Shown here piece after piece: positions 1 to 11,547 of a stretch of DNA of 64,000 nt. Each line of letters begins with the position of its first letter. The first letter of the stretch is position 1. A program made the translations under genes and the position numbers. The notes under the pieces are model-generated. The model made no database searches. It had not been told where the DNA came from and saw only the letters and a list, made by a program, of their open reading frames with translations. The stretch lies in contig NZ_AP018150.1 in NCBI RefSeq assembly GCF_003966915.1, positions 930,001-994,000 on the forward strand, given 5' to 3'. This DNA is from Mycoavidus cysteinexigens (lineage in GTDB: Bacteria; Pseudomonadota; Gammaproteobacteria; Burkholderiales; Burkholderiaceae).

Positions 1-2
1 AT

Positions 3-947
3 GTGTGGGAGGCGGAAAGCGGCGCGTCTGTGCACACCTTAGAAGGACATACCAACAGGGTTAGTAGCGTGGTGTATTCGCCGAACGGAGCGCAGCTCGC
101 CTCGGGGGGTGATGACAGTACGGTGCGAGTGTGGGACGCAGAAAGCGGCGCGTCTGTGCACACCTTAGAAGGACATACCTGGGTTGTTACTAGCGTGGTG
201 TATTCGCCGAGCGGAAGGCAGCTCGCCTCGGGGAGTTTTGACAGTACGGTGCGAGTGTGGGACGCAGAAAGCGGTGCGTCTGTACACACCTTAGAAGGAC
301 ATATTACCTATGTTAGCAGCGTGGCGTATTCGCCGAACGGAATGCAGCTCGCCTCGGGGAGTTTAGACGGTATGGTGCGAGTGTGGGACGCAGAAAGCGG
401 TGCGTCTGTGCACACCATAGAAGGACATCCCTCCGCTGTTAATAGCGTGGTGTATTCGCCGAGCGGATCGCAGCTTGCCTCGGGGCATTATGACAGTACG
501 GTGCGTGTGTGGGAGTCGGAAAGCGGCGCGTCTGTGCACACCTTAGAAGGACATACCTCCTCTGTTAATAGCGTGGTGTATTCGCCGAGCGGATCGCAGC
601 TCGCCTCGGGGAGTGATGACAGTACGGTGCGTCTGTGGGATGTCGCATCGGGTGACTGTCTAAGAGTGATTCAAGAACTTACCGAGCCGGTCATTAGCAT
701 AGCCTGGAAAGCGACGCGTGAGGGATCCAATCTGTTGACAGGCAGTGGCGAGTTTGTTCGTCAGTGGGAGCTCATAGGAGAGGCGGATGGAGTTCATGCG
801 CACCTGAGTTGGATGTCCCCAGTTAATAAGCTGATGGTGAAGGAAGCGTTATTGGAAGGGGTGGTAGGATTAAGCGAGATGAATCAAAAGCTGCTAACTC
901 AGAGGGGGGCTACATTACCCTTTGAGGGTTTCAAACAGAGTAGCTAG
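3..947 (+). CDS. WD40-repeat protein, C-terminal part (5' end outside window)
   Basis: The frame is open at the left edge, so only the last 314 residues are visible. Five almost identical 42-residue WD40 repeats come first, each with a YSP-x-G-x-QLASG strand and most ending in VRVWD. A degenerate blade and a tail of about 70 residues follow. The tail (SIAWK, TGSG, VRQWE) is clearly related to the end of the NACHT-WD40 protein at 47934-53609, so the missing part probably carries a NACHT ATPase (inference). Between repeats, differences cluster just after the blade His and just after LASG, the exposed face of a propeller. WD40 propellers act as protein-binding platforms; the ligand is unknown. 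The apparent GTG at 3 is an internal Val codon, not a start. It ends 192 bp before the response regulator gene. Confidence 0.85.
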   Translation: MWEAESGASVHTLEGHTNRVSSVVYSPNGAQLASGGDDSTVRVWDAESGASVHTLEGHTWVVTSVVYSPSGRQLASGSFDSTVRVWDAESGASVHTLEGHITYVSSVAYSPNGMQLASGSLDGMVRVWDAESGASVHTIEGHPSAVNSVVYSPSGSQLASGHYDSTVRVWESESGASVHTLEGHTSSVNSVVYSPSGSQLASGSDDSTVRLWDVASGDCLRVIQELTEPVISIAWKATREGSNLLTGSGEFVRQWELIGEADGVHAHLSWMSPVNKLMVKEALLEGVVGLSEMNQKLLTQRGATLPFEGFKQSS

Positions 948-1139
948 TGCAAGATCCGACATTCCGCTACCTCCCGTTCAAAAGACCTTGAATTTTAGTT
1001 TGTCTTATGTTGAGATAGCTGCTCGATATGAGACGATATCAAGGTTGCTAAGATGAGTCAGTATATAATTGTGCTGTTTTCTCTTTCTTTTCTTTGCTAC
1101 TTTATGTTTGGGCTGTACTGCCTACTCTAGCTAGATGCT

Positions 1140-1817
1140 ATGGCTATTCCCGCTTTAACCGTTATGTTGCTTGACGACCATCCGGTAGTTTTGGATGGAT
1201 TTAAGACACAATTGCATGCCGCACAGGATATTCAGATCGTTGGTACTTTCATGACCAGCCGGTCTCTGCTGGCCGCGCTTAGAAACCATACTTGTGATGT
1301 TTTGCTAATTGATTATTCATTGGGGGAACACGATCTCGATGGCGTGAATTTGGTTCGCTATCTGAGCGTGCGCTATGAGGGGATTAAAATTCTAGTGGCC
1401 TCAGCACATCATGATCCGGCCACTATGATGTTAGTGATGCGCGCGGGTGCGCGCGGTTTTTTCAGTAAGCGCCAGAATTTAGCCGAGCTGCCGAATGCGA
1501 TCCGCACGGTTGCTTCGGGGCAAGCTTATTTAGGCTCTCAGTTAGCTGAGCAGCTATCCGTTCCATCTTTTATGCTGGGCGAAGCGGCTGCATCAGGAAC
1601 GGGGCACGAATTAAGGACAGATTACGACAATCTATCTCCTCGTGAGCGTGAAGTTTTACGTTGCTGTCTTGATGGCCTGACATTGACGCAAATCACAGAG
1701 AAATTTTCACGCAGTATTAAAACGATTAGCGCTCAAAAGCGAGCTGCTTATCGCAAGCTGGGTATTCAAAACGATTACCAGCTCTTCAAAATAGGCCCAT
1801 TTTTAAAGCAAGAATAA
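1140..1817 (+). CDS. RcsB-like two-component response regulator (REC + LuxR HTH)
   Basis: 225 residues, normal length for the NarL/FixJ class. The N-terminal receiver domain shows the acidic pocket D12-D13, phospho-acceptor D58 (in LLIDYS), S88 and the conserved K110. The C-terminal LuxR-type helix-turn-helix starts at LSPRERE (165-171). The recognition helix SIKTISAQK is closest in wording to RcsB rather than to NarL or BvgA. It is therefore expected to be a DNA-binding regulator activated by phosphotransfer from a membrane sensor kinase; no kinase gene is visible nearby. The ATG at 1140 places the DDHP motif at the usual distance, though no strong ribosome site is seen. A decayed copy of its 3' end lies 0.4 kb downstream. 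Target genes cannot be told from the sequence. Confidence 0.85.
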   Translation: MAIPALTVMLLDDHPVVLDGFKTQLHAAQDIQIVGTFMTSRSLLAALRNHTCDVLLIDYSLGEHDLDGVNLVRYLSVRYEGIKILVASAHHDPATMMLVMRAGARGFFSKRQNLAELPNAIRTVASGQAYLGSQLAEQLSVPSFMLGEAAASGTGHELRTDYDNLSPREREVLRCCLDGLTLTQITEKFSRSIKTISAQKRAAYRKLGIQNDYQLFKIGPFLKQE

Positions 1818-2129
1818 ATTAAGGCTAGCCCATTTGGCAAAGTGGTTGCCTAGGATATTTGTCGTTTAACAAAGGCTTTCTTGGCTCAATTCAGGCGCTG
1901 GCCTGGTACGATTGTTAGACCCTGCAGCGTGATTTAAATTGATAAAATTTTGAGCTTTGAGTCAATTTAATTTCCCTCTGTTCTTGATTAATCTATGTAG
2001 TTTTGAATCACCGAATCAACTTGTCAAATCAATAACCTAAAACTAGATTGCGCGCAGCAAAACAATATTTCGCATTCAATTAGGAAATACGTATTATGGA
2101 TGATATTGAGAAGCTTGCTATATGGCGCG

Positions 2130-2292
2130 CGTAGAGCTTGGTATATAAAGCCATCAGCACTCAAAAGCGGGTTGCAGATTGCGCATGGCGCACTAAAATA
2201 ATGCCTAGCTCTTTAAAATAAAGTTTTTTGAAAGCACCAGCGAATCAAGGTTAGCTTTCTGGCACAATGGCCGCCTGGGGTATTTGCCGGTA
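2130..2292 (+). pseudogene. decayed duplicate of the response-regulator 3' end
   Basis: This stretch aligns with the end of the response regulator gene and its immediate downstream sequence (about 1715-1863). The translated fragment K-A-I-S-T-Q-K-R-V-A mirrors KTISAQKRAA of the intact protein. Similarity continues through the former stop codon into the intergenic DNA, including a shared GGxTATTTG-type segment near 2278. Stops and frameshifts remove any coding capacity. It is best read as a relic of a tandem duplication. I see nothing else recognisable in the 516-bp gap 1818-2333. Confidence 0.6.
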
Positions 2293-2330
2293 TCCTATTG
2301 GCTTCATAGCGTTCTTCCCATCAAACTTAA

Positions 2331-4388
<2,058 letters not shown>

Positions 4389-4409
4389 TCGTGTCCGTGG
4401 GTAAAAAGC

Positions 4410-7037
4410 TCAAACTGCAATCGCGCGGAGTAATTCGGTTTCAAGCTGAATCTGTTGTCGGTTGTCAGCGAGCTTTGCGCCGGCGAGCAAAAAAAAGTCT
4501 TCAACGCGTTCTCCTAACGTATTGATGCGCGCTGCGTGCAGGCTGATTTGGTGAGAGGCTAAGATATGAGCAATCGCGTAGAGTAGACCCGGCCGGTCAT
4601 TGGTTGAAAGCGACAGAATGTAATATTGTCCGTTTTCATCGGCACGTAAATGAATCCGCGGAGTGCTCGGGAAAGTTCGCGATTGTCTCGCAAGTCGGCC
4701 TGGCGAGGGGAGCGGAAGGGGTTTGGCGCTAGCTAAATGGCGCGTTAGTTGCTGTTCAATGCGCGCGGTGATTTGGTCATAATCATGCAGCTCGTCTTGG
4801 GTTGCTTTGTGCGTATTTTCGTCTAACTCGGTATACGCGTGCGTTACAAAAAAACTATCCAGCGCATAGCCATGGCGGGTGGTATGGATGCGTGCATCGA
4901 GTACAGAAAGGGCGTGACTATCGAAATAACTACAAATGCCGGCAAATAGATCAGTTTGATCTTTCATGTAGACGAGAACTTGTACCCCTTCACCAAGCGG
5001 TGAACGGCGCGCTCGAACAATCGGCCGAGGGGTTTCAAGATATAAATAAAGAGCATGTGTTTGCCAGGCAATATCCGGGGCATCGTGGCGCAAAAAGTAG
5101 GCAATGTCTAACTGCTCCCAAAACGCTTGGAAGGCGCCCTGTGGGATCAAGTGTTGTTGCAAGAGTGTGAGCGCTTGCTCTTTGCGTAGCGCAAGCGCCG
5201 AATGGGTATTGGGTTGTACGCCGCCAAGCGTGTTTAGGGTGACGCGGTATAAATCTTCAAGGAGCTTGCCTTTCCAAGCATTCCAGACCTTTGGGCTGGT
5301 GCCGCGAATATCGGCTACCGTGAGGAGATAAAGCGCGGTGAGCTGCCGCTCGGTTTGCACTTGATCCGCAAATCGCTTGACCACTTGTGGATCGCTTGTA
5401 TCTTGTTTCTGGGCTACGCGGCTCATGGTCAGGTGGTGCTCGACCAGCCAAATAATCAGCTTAGCATCTTCCGCCGCTAGCTTGTGCTCGCGGCAAAAGC
5501 GCTGCGCTTCGGCCATACCAAGGATTGAGTGATCGCCTCCTTGTCCTTTAGCAATATCATGAAATAGCGCGGCAATCATCAGGACCCAGGGCCGCTCAAA
5601 ATTCATCATCAACTGGCTGCAAGACGGATATTCATGCGCATGTTCCGCCACGCCAAAGCGGTGCAAATTGCGTAAGACCATTAAAATATGTTGGTCAACT
5701 GTATAGACATGATAAAGATCATGCTGCATTTGCCCAACGATCCGCCAAAAGCTTAATAAATAACGCCCCAGCACACTGGTTTGGTTCATCAGTGCCAAGG
5801 CATGGGCGGTGCTGGCATGCTCGATAGAGTTATGCGACAGTTGCAAAATCTCAAGAAAGCATTGGCGGTTTTGTGGCGCGCGGCGCCACTCTTGGTTCAT
5901 CACGTTGCGAGCGTTATATAAGGCGCGTAACGTACGCGTCGCTAAGCCCGTCACGCCGGGCGTGCGCTCGCACAGCAAAAAGGTTTCAAGAATTGCATCA
6001 GGTTCACGTTGATAAAGGTCATCTTGCGTGATTTCGATCAACCCTTGCTTTTCTGCGAAGCGCTCAGACAATCTATGCGAAATGCCGCTGGTCTTCGGGA
6101 AAAGGTGGGCTTCGATATTTTGCAATAAAATAGGCGTGAGCTGGGTGACCGCTTTAGCCGCCCAATAATAGCGGCGCATCATTTGCTCGCTAGCCCGTTT
6201 AGCGGGGGTTGCGCGATAGTCAAAGCTTTCCGCCAATTGTGTCTGAAAATCAAAAGCCAGCACATCTTGCCGCCGGCCGGCCAAGATATGGAGGCGGGCG
6301 CGTAAGGTTTTTAAAAATAGTTCGTTGCGGCGCAATTCACGCGCTTCTCTTGCTGTGAGCTGGCTGCGTATTTCAAGCTCGTGCCAGTTCTGGCCAAAGC
6401 CGGCGGTGCGGGTCAGCCATAAAATGAGTTGCAAATCGCGTAAGCCGCCCGGACTTTCTTTGCAATTTGGTTCAAGACTGTAAGGAGATTCTTGAAACTT
6501 CGCATGGCGCTGCTGCATTTCAAGCTGCTTCGCCTGAAAGAAGGCATGGGTGTCCAGCACCTCATTAAAACCTTTGGTAAATTGCTTAAAAAGCGCTGCG
6601 TCTCCGCCGATGCGACGCGCTTCGAGTAATGCCGTTTGCACCGTAATATCTTGACTTGCTGCCTCTACACATTGTGCGATAGTGCGTACGCTACTGCTAA
6701 TTTCAAGGCCAAAATCCCATGCCATGCCAATAAACGCTTCAAGTTTGGCGGTTAGGCTGGCATCGGGGTCGGCCGGCAGCAAAATCAGAATATCAAGATC
6801 AGAATGAGGTGCGAGCTCGCCGCGGCCAAAACCGCCCACTGCCGCGAGCACCAAAGAGGGCGGCAATTGACATAGACGCCAGACGTTTAACAGCGCATGA
6901 TCAGCAGCACGCGCCAGCGCACGCATGAATGGATCAACTTTGCCGGTAACCTTAAATTTTTCAACCAGCGCTGCTTTGACGGCTTTAAAGCCGGCTTCTG
7001 GCTTGATATTTACGCCCGTTAAACGCTGGATTGGCAT
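4410..7037 (-). CDS. glnD: [Protein-PII] uridylyltransferase / uridylyl-removing enzyme
   Basis: 875 residues, full length for GlnD. This bifunctional nitrogen sensor uridylylates PII (GlnB/GlnK) when glutamine is low and removes UMP when it is high. The nucleotidyltransferase motif GGFGRGEL (68-75) is followed by acidic D80 and D82. A central HD domain for UMP removal is seen around residue 490 ([12 protein letters not shown]). Two C-terminal ACT domains, the last ending in [14 protein letters not shown] and [14 protein letters not shown], bind glutamine. It lies just downstream of map on the same strand (41 bp gap), the arrangement common in Burkholderiaceae, and convergent to ligA. All key motifs look intact. 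Confidence 0.97.
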   Translation of the reverse strand: MPIQRLTGVNIKPEAGFKAVKAALVEKFKVTGKVDPFMRALARAADHALLNVWRLCQLPPSLVLAAVGGFGRGELAPHSDLDILILLPADPDASLTAKLEAFIGMAWDFGLEISSSVRTIAQCVEAASQDITVQTALLEARRIGGDAALFKQFTKGFNEVLDTHAFFQAKQLEMQQRHAKFQESPYSLEPNCKESPGGLRDLQLILWLTRTAGFGQNWHELEIRSQLTAREARELRRNELFLKTLRARLHILAGRRQDVLAFDFQTQLAESFDYRATPAKRASEQMMRRYYWAAKAVTQLTPILLQNIEAHLFPKTSGISHRLSERFAEKQGLIEITQDDLYQREPDAILETFLLCERTPGVTGLATRTLRALYNARNVMNQEWRRAPQNRQCFLEILQLSHNSIEHASTAHALALMNQTSVLGRYLLSFWRIVGQMQHDLYHVYTVDQHILMVLRNLHRFGVAEHAHEYPSCSQLMMNFERPWVLMIAALFHDIAKGQGGDHSILGMAEAQRFCREHKLAAEDAKLIIWLVEHHLTMSRVAQKQDTSDPQVVKRFADQVQTERQLTALYLLTVADIRGTSPKVWNAWKGKLLEDLYRVTLNTLGGVQPNTHSALALRKEQALTLLQQHLIPQGAFQAFWEQLDIAYFLRHDAPDIAWQTHALYLYLETPRPIVRARRSPLGEGVQVLVYMKDQTDLFAGICSYFDSHALSVLDARIHTTRHGYALDSFFVTHAYTELDENTHKATQDELHDYDQITARIEQQLTRHLASAKPLPLPSPGRLARQSRTFPSTPRIHLRADENGQYYILSLSTNDRPGLLYAIAHILASHQISLHAARINTLGERVEDFFLLAGAKLADNRQQIQLETELLRAIAV

Positions 7038-7077
7038 CGCAAGCCTAGCGCAAGATTGTCAAAAATAAATTCTAGGC

Positions 7078-7884
7078 TTACGCGGCAACGCTGTTTGCAG
7101 GGCGCGCCGGGGCTCCGACCGATAGGGTTAGCACTTCATGCCCGGTTTCTGTGACGAGGACGGTATGCTCCCACTGGGCGGAAAGGCTGCGATCTCGCGT
7201 TTTGACAGTCCAACCATCCGGCATGGTGCGAATCTCGCGGCGTCCAGCGTTAATCATGGGTTCAATCGTAAAAATCATGCCAGGTGTAAGCTTAAGCCCG
7301 GTGCCTGGCTGACCGTAGTGAAGTACTTGCGGCTCTTCATGAAAAGTTTGCCCAATCCCATGCCCACAGTATTCACGCACAATGCTATAGCCTTGGGCAT
7401 GTGCATGCTGCTGAATCGCATAGCCAACATCGCCCAGTTGCGCACCAGGGCGCACTTGATCAATCCCTCGCCACATGCATTCATAGGTTGTTTGCACGAG
7501 CCGCTTGGCGAGAATTGAACCTTCGCCTACGATGAACATGCGGCTGGTATCGCCAAAATAGCCATTTTTAATCACCGTAATATCAATATTTAAAATATCA
7601 CCATTTTTGAGCGTTTTATCGCCAGGAATGCCATGGCAAACTACATCATTTACTGAAATACAGGTAGCTTTGGGGTATGGGGAATAACCGGGTGGTTGAT
7701 AATTTAATGGAGCTGGAATGGTTTTTTGCTCATTCAGCATATATTCGTGGCATAAGCGATCCAGTTCGGCTGTCGTGATGCCGGCGGCGATAGACGGGGT
7801 GATGTAATCCAGAACTTCACTTGCTAGTCGGCAGGCAACGCGCATTTGCGCAATGTCATTATCATTTTTAATCGTAATAGTCAT
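7078..7884 (-). CDS. map: Methionine aminopeptidase type I
   Basis: Removes the initiator methionine from nascent proteins; a cytosolic dinuclear metalloenzyme. I chose the ATG at 7884 (268 residues, starting MTITIKNDND), because this gives the normal type I length. The open frame extends upstream to 8091, but that extension would run into the tmRNA gene and has no family similarity. Metal ligands can be seen in NIDITVIKNGYFGDTSRMF (two Asp), CGHGIGQTFHEEP (His), TIEPM (Glu) and SAQWEHTV (Glu). It is divergent from ssrA and precedes glnD on the minus strand, probably as a co-transcribed pair. Confidence 0.95.
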   Translation of the reverse strand: MTITIKNDNDIAQMRVACRLASEVLDYITPSIAAGITTAELDRLCHEYMLNEQKTIPAPLNYQPPGYSPYPKATCISVNDVVCHGIPGDKTLKNGDILNIDITVIKNGYFGDTSRMFIVGEGSILAKRLVQTTYECMWRGIDQVRPGAQLGDVGYAIQQHAHAQGYSIVREYCGHGIGQTFHEEPQVLHYGQPGTGLKLTPGMIFTIEPMINAGRREIRTMPDGWTVKTRDRSLSAQWEHTVLVTETGHEVLTLSVGAPARPANSVAA

Positions 7885-8055
7885 ATTTTTTATCCAATTC
7901 GCTAAGCTGCGCTTAGTTTGTATTATGACTTCATGAGAGTATCGAGCGCAAGCGTAGAGAAGCAAAGTCGCGCCTGGCGTTGAACCAATTTGAAGATTGG
8001 GGGCATTAAAAAACATTCCTTTCCAGGTTGATTTGTGGAATAATCTAAATACCAC

Positions 8056-8414
8056 GGGGCCGACCTGGTTTCGACGTGGGTAGCAAAGCAATGTAGGGCA
8101 TACCGAGGACCCGTTACCTCGTTAATCAATGGGAAAAAAAGTAACCGCAAACGACAAAACGTTCGCTGTAGCCGCTTAATACCGGCTCGCCTCGCACTCG
8201 CTCTCTGACGGGTTAGGGTCGCAAGACCATGCGAGGTCATTTACGTCAGATCGTAGTAGGTGATGTCACGGCGTCTACTATTAAATCTAGTGAATCGCTA
8301 CGGTAAAGCGTGTTCATCCGCGTTGCTGTAGTTAAATTAAAGGATTGAACTAAGTATGTAGAACTGCTTGTAGAGTGCTTGCGGACGCGGGTTCGATTCC
8401 CGCCGGCTCCACCA
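8056..8414 (+). ncRNA. ssrA: transfer-messenger RNA (tmRNA)
   Basis: The molecule starts GGGGCCGAC and ends CGGCTCCACCA. The first seven bases pair with the last seven before A-CCA, including the G3-U pair that marks alanyl-tRNA synthetase substrates. The T-arm GTTCGATTC is at the 3' end. The tag reading frame is at 8147-8179: GCA resume codon, then N-D-K-T-F-A-V-A-A and TAA, ending in the hydrophobic -AA protease signal. It rescues stalled ribosomes with SmpB. CCA is encoded. The 3' end is the left border of the accessory island, and ssrA is a classic integration target for tyrosine-integrase elements. A TAATCT box at 8041-8046 is a possible -10. Confidence 0.97.
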
Positions 8415-8591
8415 GTTATCTTAAATTATCTCTAACATAATCCCCTTAAAATAAACCGAAAAGCCTTGTAAAATAAGGCTTTCACGGGGATTTCTCCCCT
8501 CAATTTCCAACGCAAAACAGCGTAGCCGAACACAGTTACACAGGCAATCTGTAGGTATCTATGTAGGTATGGAATTAGGGGGACATATAAG

Positions 8592-8792
8592 ATGCCTACA
8601 AATACGCTTTCTGACTCTAAGTGCAAATCGGCAAAACCTACTGACAAACCCTTCAAAATATTTGATGGTGGCGGACTTCATTTGTGGGTGTCGCCCAAAG
8701 GTAGCAAGGTGTGGCGTATGGCCTATCGGATTATAGGAAAGCCGCAGACAATCAGTTTCGGGCGTTATCCGGATGTATCTTTAGCGGATTGA
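8592..8792 (+). pseudogene. N-terminal remnant of a tyrosine integrase (DUF4102 arm-binding domain)
   Basis: Only 66 residues remain, starting MPTNTLSDSKCKSAKP and including FDGGGLHLWVSPKGSK and ISFGRYPDVSLAD. This is the N-terminal arm-type DNA-binding domain of P4-like integrases, which normally exceed 400 residues. The frame stops at 8790-8792 exactly where the family continues with ARE-x-R; what follows is degenerate. The catalytic Arg-His-Arg-Tyr domain is missing. Its position 180 bp 3' of ssrA and its orientation fit an integrated element that used the tmRNA 3' end as attachment site. No second copy of the ssrA 3' end was found to mark the right border. Confidence 0.8.
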
Positions 8793-8930
8793 TAAGGAAC
8801 CCTACTGTATGTGAAATCAAGGCAAGGTCAGTAAAGCAGGTACAAAAACTTAAAGTTGCTGCGCAGCCGGCTCAGGCTGACGAGCCGCGAGGTTTTGACA
8901 GTAACGCTAACGTTAAATTATTAAAACCGG

Positions 8931-9146
8931 CGCATCGTATGGTGCGATGGGGCCAAACAAGTGCTCAGAAAACAGGCTGCTTTTATAAAAAACGAACTCA
9001 GGCAGAGTATGAGGCAATGGGTGGGTTTGAATCTTATTAAAGAAGGGGGCTTCGGGGAAATTTGAATCATTTCGTGGGAAGACTGTAAAGAAAGGCAGCA
9101 GGATGTAGGGTGATGGCATGAGAATTTTTTCAAATGAAAGGTTGTT
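8931..9146 (+). repeat. duplicated upstream block, copy 1
   Basis: The 216 bp before the gene at 9147 are closely similar to the 233 bp before the paralogous gene at 14187. Both begin at a CGCATCG inverted repeat and run up to the start codon, with small insertions and deletions. An AAAGG-type ribosome site lies just before the ATG in both. The region probably contains the promoter and leader of the gene family (inference). It does not keep an open frame across both copies, so it is not coding. Confidence 0.65.
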
Positions 9147-10583
9147 ATGCGTCCATCCCCTATATCAAGACAGCAGCCTCAAACACTGGATACAGAACGA
9201 AATGATTCGGGTTCAAAGCAAGCGAGGCAAAATAATAGGATAAAAAGAAAAGCTGCTTTAGTGGCGTTAGACAATATCAACGCTTATAACGACAGTTTAA
9301 ATAAAGCATCTCAAAGAGAAGTAAAAAGAAGGAGCGGGCAACCTTTTAACGCGCAAAAAGAAAAAATACAGAGCGAGGTCGGGCCTGATCATGGATTGGG
9401 AGTTGGAATAGTCACAATTGATAATCTGGAGACGGCAATCAATTCGTTACTTTATCCTAAAGCGCCATCACCAGTATTGGATCCTCCAATAGACGTTGGT
9501 AGCCAGCCGGATGTATTTAATGCTCCAGATGAAGAGGATTTATCTTTCGAGATATCGGATTACCTGCACCTTGATGAAGATGATCAGCCTGAAAGTCAGA
9601 ATGCGGAAATGGATTTGGAGAGAGAGCCAGAAGCGAATTATGCTGCGCTTTCCGATAATGCTTTTCAGGCGGTAGGATTGGGAGTTGTAACAGGCACAAG
9701 TGATAATCAGGAAGAGGCCAGCAGCTCGGCAGATTATTCTAAACGGCAACAAGATGCATTAAATCACCCAATAGATTTTTGCAGTCATCCAGAAGTATTG
9801 AGTGCTCTAAGTGAAAAGGATTTTTCTTTGGATTTTTTAGACGAATTGGATTTTCATGATGAAAATGCTGTGCCAGGAAATCAAAATGCAGAAATGAGTT
9901 CGGAGGAAGAGCTAGATGCGAATCATGCTGGGCTTTCCGTTAATGATTTCCAGGAGGTAGAAGAAAATACAAGTTTGAAAAAGAAAATCGGCCCGCCTAT
10001 GAAATGGACGCCTGAAATGGAAGGTAAGGTTCGCGATATGGTTCAAGCTAATGCTGAGCTGACTGTGAAACAACTGCACGCTCAATTGCAAGATTGGTGT
10101 AAAAATCAAGAACCACCATTAACATGTCCTAGTTATCCATCCGTTGTGAAAAAATGTGCAAAGCGAAGCGATGAAACCAGGGTGCAGTGGATGCCTGAAT
10201 GGAAAGATATCGCTCGGGAACTTATTAAAGCTAATGCAAATGCTGTTCCTAAGCTGAGTAAGCTGAAGCTGTACGCTATATTGAAAAAGAAGTGTGGTGC
10301 TCCCGAGTCGCAATCAGCATTCCCTAGTTATGAATCTTTTAATAAAAATTTCCTAGGGAGAAACTTTAAACATTTTGCATGGCCGTCTGAATTAGGAGAT
10401 ATGGCTCGCGGTGTAATCAACAAATATTCTAAGCACGGTTATAAAATTCAATATAATAAATTGATGGAAGAAATAAAAGAAAATTATCCATCAAAAAAAC
10501 AGCCCACATTGAAAAATTTTCGTACTTTTAAAGAAAAAATGATGAAGCAAGCGAGTGTGATAGAGAATGAAACGAGAAGATAA
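9147..10583 (+). CDS. modular protein of unknown family: basic N-terminus, acidic repeats, three C-terminal helical repeats
   Basis: 478 residues; I do not recognise the family. The first 100 residues are polar and probably disordered, with basic clusters at 31-35 (RIKRK) and 58-62 (EVKRR). Two related blocks (about 113-176 and 208-271) each carry an acidic/hydrophobic patch such as DFSLDFLDELDF followed by QNAEM. The C-terminus holds three tandem repeats of 61-64 residues starting with a Trp at 287, 348 and 412. Each predicts as helices with a helix-turn-helix flavour (for example VRDMVQANAELTVKQL). There is no signal peptide or membrane segment. Paralogs lie at 14187-15437 and, broken, at 11548-13220. 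The DNA is AT-rich against the core genes. A secreted, nucleus-directed, DNA-binding effector is one reading of the layout, but this is inference; a phage or element regulator is another. Confidence 0.7.
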   Translation: MRPSPISRQQPQTLDTERNDSGSKQARQNNRIKRKAALVALDNINAYNDSLNKASQREVKRRSGQPFNAQKEKIQSEVGPDHGLGVGIVTIDNLETAINSLLYPKAPSPVLDPPIDVGSQPDVFNAPDEEDLSFEISDYLHLDEDDQPESQNAEMDLEREPEANYAALSDNAFQAVGLGVVTGTSDNQEEASSSADYSKRQQDALNHPIDFCSHPEVLSALSEKDFSLDFLDELDFHDENAVPGNQNAEMSSEEELDANHAGLSVNDFQEVEENTSLKKKIGPPMKWTPEMEGKVRDMVQANAELTVKQLHAQLQDWCKNQEPPLTCPSYPSVVKKCAKRSDETRVQWMPEWKDIARELIKANANAVPKLSKLKLYAILKKKCGAPESQSAFPSYESFNKNFLGRNFKHFAWPSELGDMARGVINKYSKHGYKIQYNKLMEEIKENYPSKKQPTLKNFRTFKEKMMKQASVIENETRR

Positions 10584-10620
10584 TCTAAATTAGAGAGAGC
10601 CCATAAGGCTAAAAGATTAG

Positions 10621-10776
10621 ATGAGCGATTTGCAGAAAAGTGAAACGATGTCTGTAAATCGCAAAATTCATCAAATATCTTTGCACACTTTCAGCGAAAA
10701 ATTTAGTCCCGCGATCGGTTTGGATCTGCCGGATAGGAAAGGGCATTTCTTCTATTACTCGTTCAAAGAAAAGTAA
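10621..10776 (+). pseudogene. IS110-family transposase N-terminal fragment (51 codons)
   Basis: A short frame, too small for many gene finders, reads MSDLQKSET and later PAIGLDLPDRKGHFF before a stop. The IGLDL-x-DRK segment matches the start of IS110-family DEDD transposases, whose first catalytic Asp sits there. Full-length proteins have 300-400 residues, so this is a truncated remnant. It lies between the first island gene and a second, oppositely oriented IS cluster. Identification rests on one short motif. Confidence 0.5.
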
Positions 10777-10789
10777 AGTTTAGCGGGCA

Positions 10790-11069
10790 TCACGGCGTGG
10801 GTAAACTCCTAATACTCGAAATCGAGAGCAGTCGCCCACCGCTGTATATTGATAGGTCTACTAAACGTTTGAGCTTACTATTCTCCTCCTCTAATTGTTT
10901 CAGGCGGCGTAATTCCGAAGGGCCTAACCCTCCATATTTTTTTGCGCCAGCTATAGAATGTCGCTTGAGATATCCCCATCTTTCGGCATACTTCATCAAC
11001 TGATATCTCGACTTCTGCCTGTTTTAAACCAAACGCTATTTGCTCTTCCGTATATCTCGATTTCTTCAC
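10790..11069 (-). mobile_element. IS3-family OrfA remnant (frameshifted and truncated)
   Basis: The reverse strand begins at a GTG (11069) with MKKSRYTEEQIAFGLKQ, the start of IS3-family OrfA, a helix-turn-helix protein of about 88 residues. The similarity runs through KMGISQATFYSWRKK and then continues in a different frame with YGGLGPSELRRLKQLEEEN and LKRLV. One extra A in a run of seven explains the shift. After LVDLS the similarity ends abruptly, so OrfA is cut short and OrfB is absent. Not functional. Confidence 0.8.
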
Positions 11070-11109
11070 CGCACAATCTCCTGATCAACTTCAAAATTGG
11101 GCCGCTTTT

Positions 11110-11400
11110 TCTACTTTTAAATGCATCGAAATTTTGGGGCAGGATCACTCTAGCTTCTGGTGCAGGTGGAACCCATGCACCATGGCTTACACATCAGACC
11201 AAAACGCGCAATCAAAAAACTGTCAGCGCCATCGGTTTTGGTGCGGGTAGCTAGGGTATTTTCAAGAGACTTGACTTGAGCCGGATTCGCGATGGAAACA
11301 GTGACGCCAGCATCGTATAAGGTCTGCGCAGCTTGCTCGTGATAGACCCCTGTGGCTTCCATTGTGACGGGAAGATCAGCAAGTTTAACTATCGCCGTGG
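11110..11400 (-). mobile_element. IS110-family transposase internal remnant
   Basis: The reverse strand encodes MEATGVYHEQAAQTLYDAG, VSIANPAQVKSLE and RTKTDGADSFLIARF, the typical RuvC-like core of IS110 transposases (second acidic residue in MEATG). A frameshift follows: the expected continuation WVPPAPEARVILP is found one frame over at about 11110-11160. Both ends of the gene are missing. Not functional. It sits directly upstream of the broken island gene at 11548. The 11401-11547 interval shows only the AT-rich leader of that gene. Confidence 0.75.
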
Positions 11401-11547
11401 TGAGCCGATAGAGCTGACGAAATAACAGTGGTAGAGATGGGTGTATTCGGGTTTTATTGAATCCTTTCGCAAAGGTGGCAAGTGGAAAAGAGAGGGTGAG
11501 TTTAAGGTTAAGGCATTGTATTATTTTTTGCCTAAAAAGAGCATGCC

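Noticed and set aside
7885-8091. N-terminal extension of map up to 8091
   Set aside because: It would overlap the tmRNA gene and shows no family similarity; the ATG at 7884 gives the normal length.
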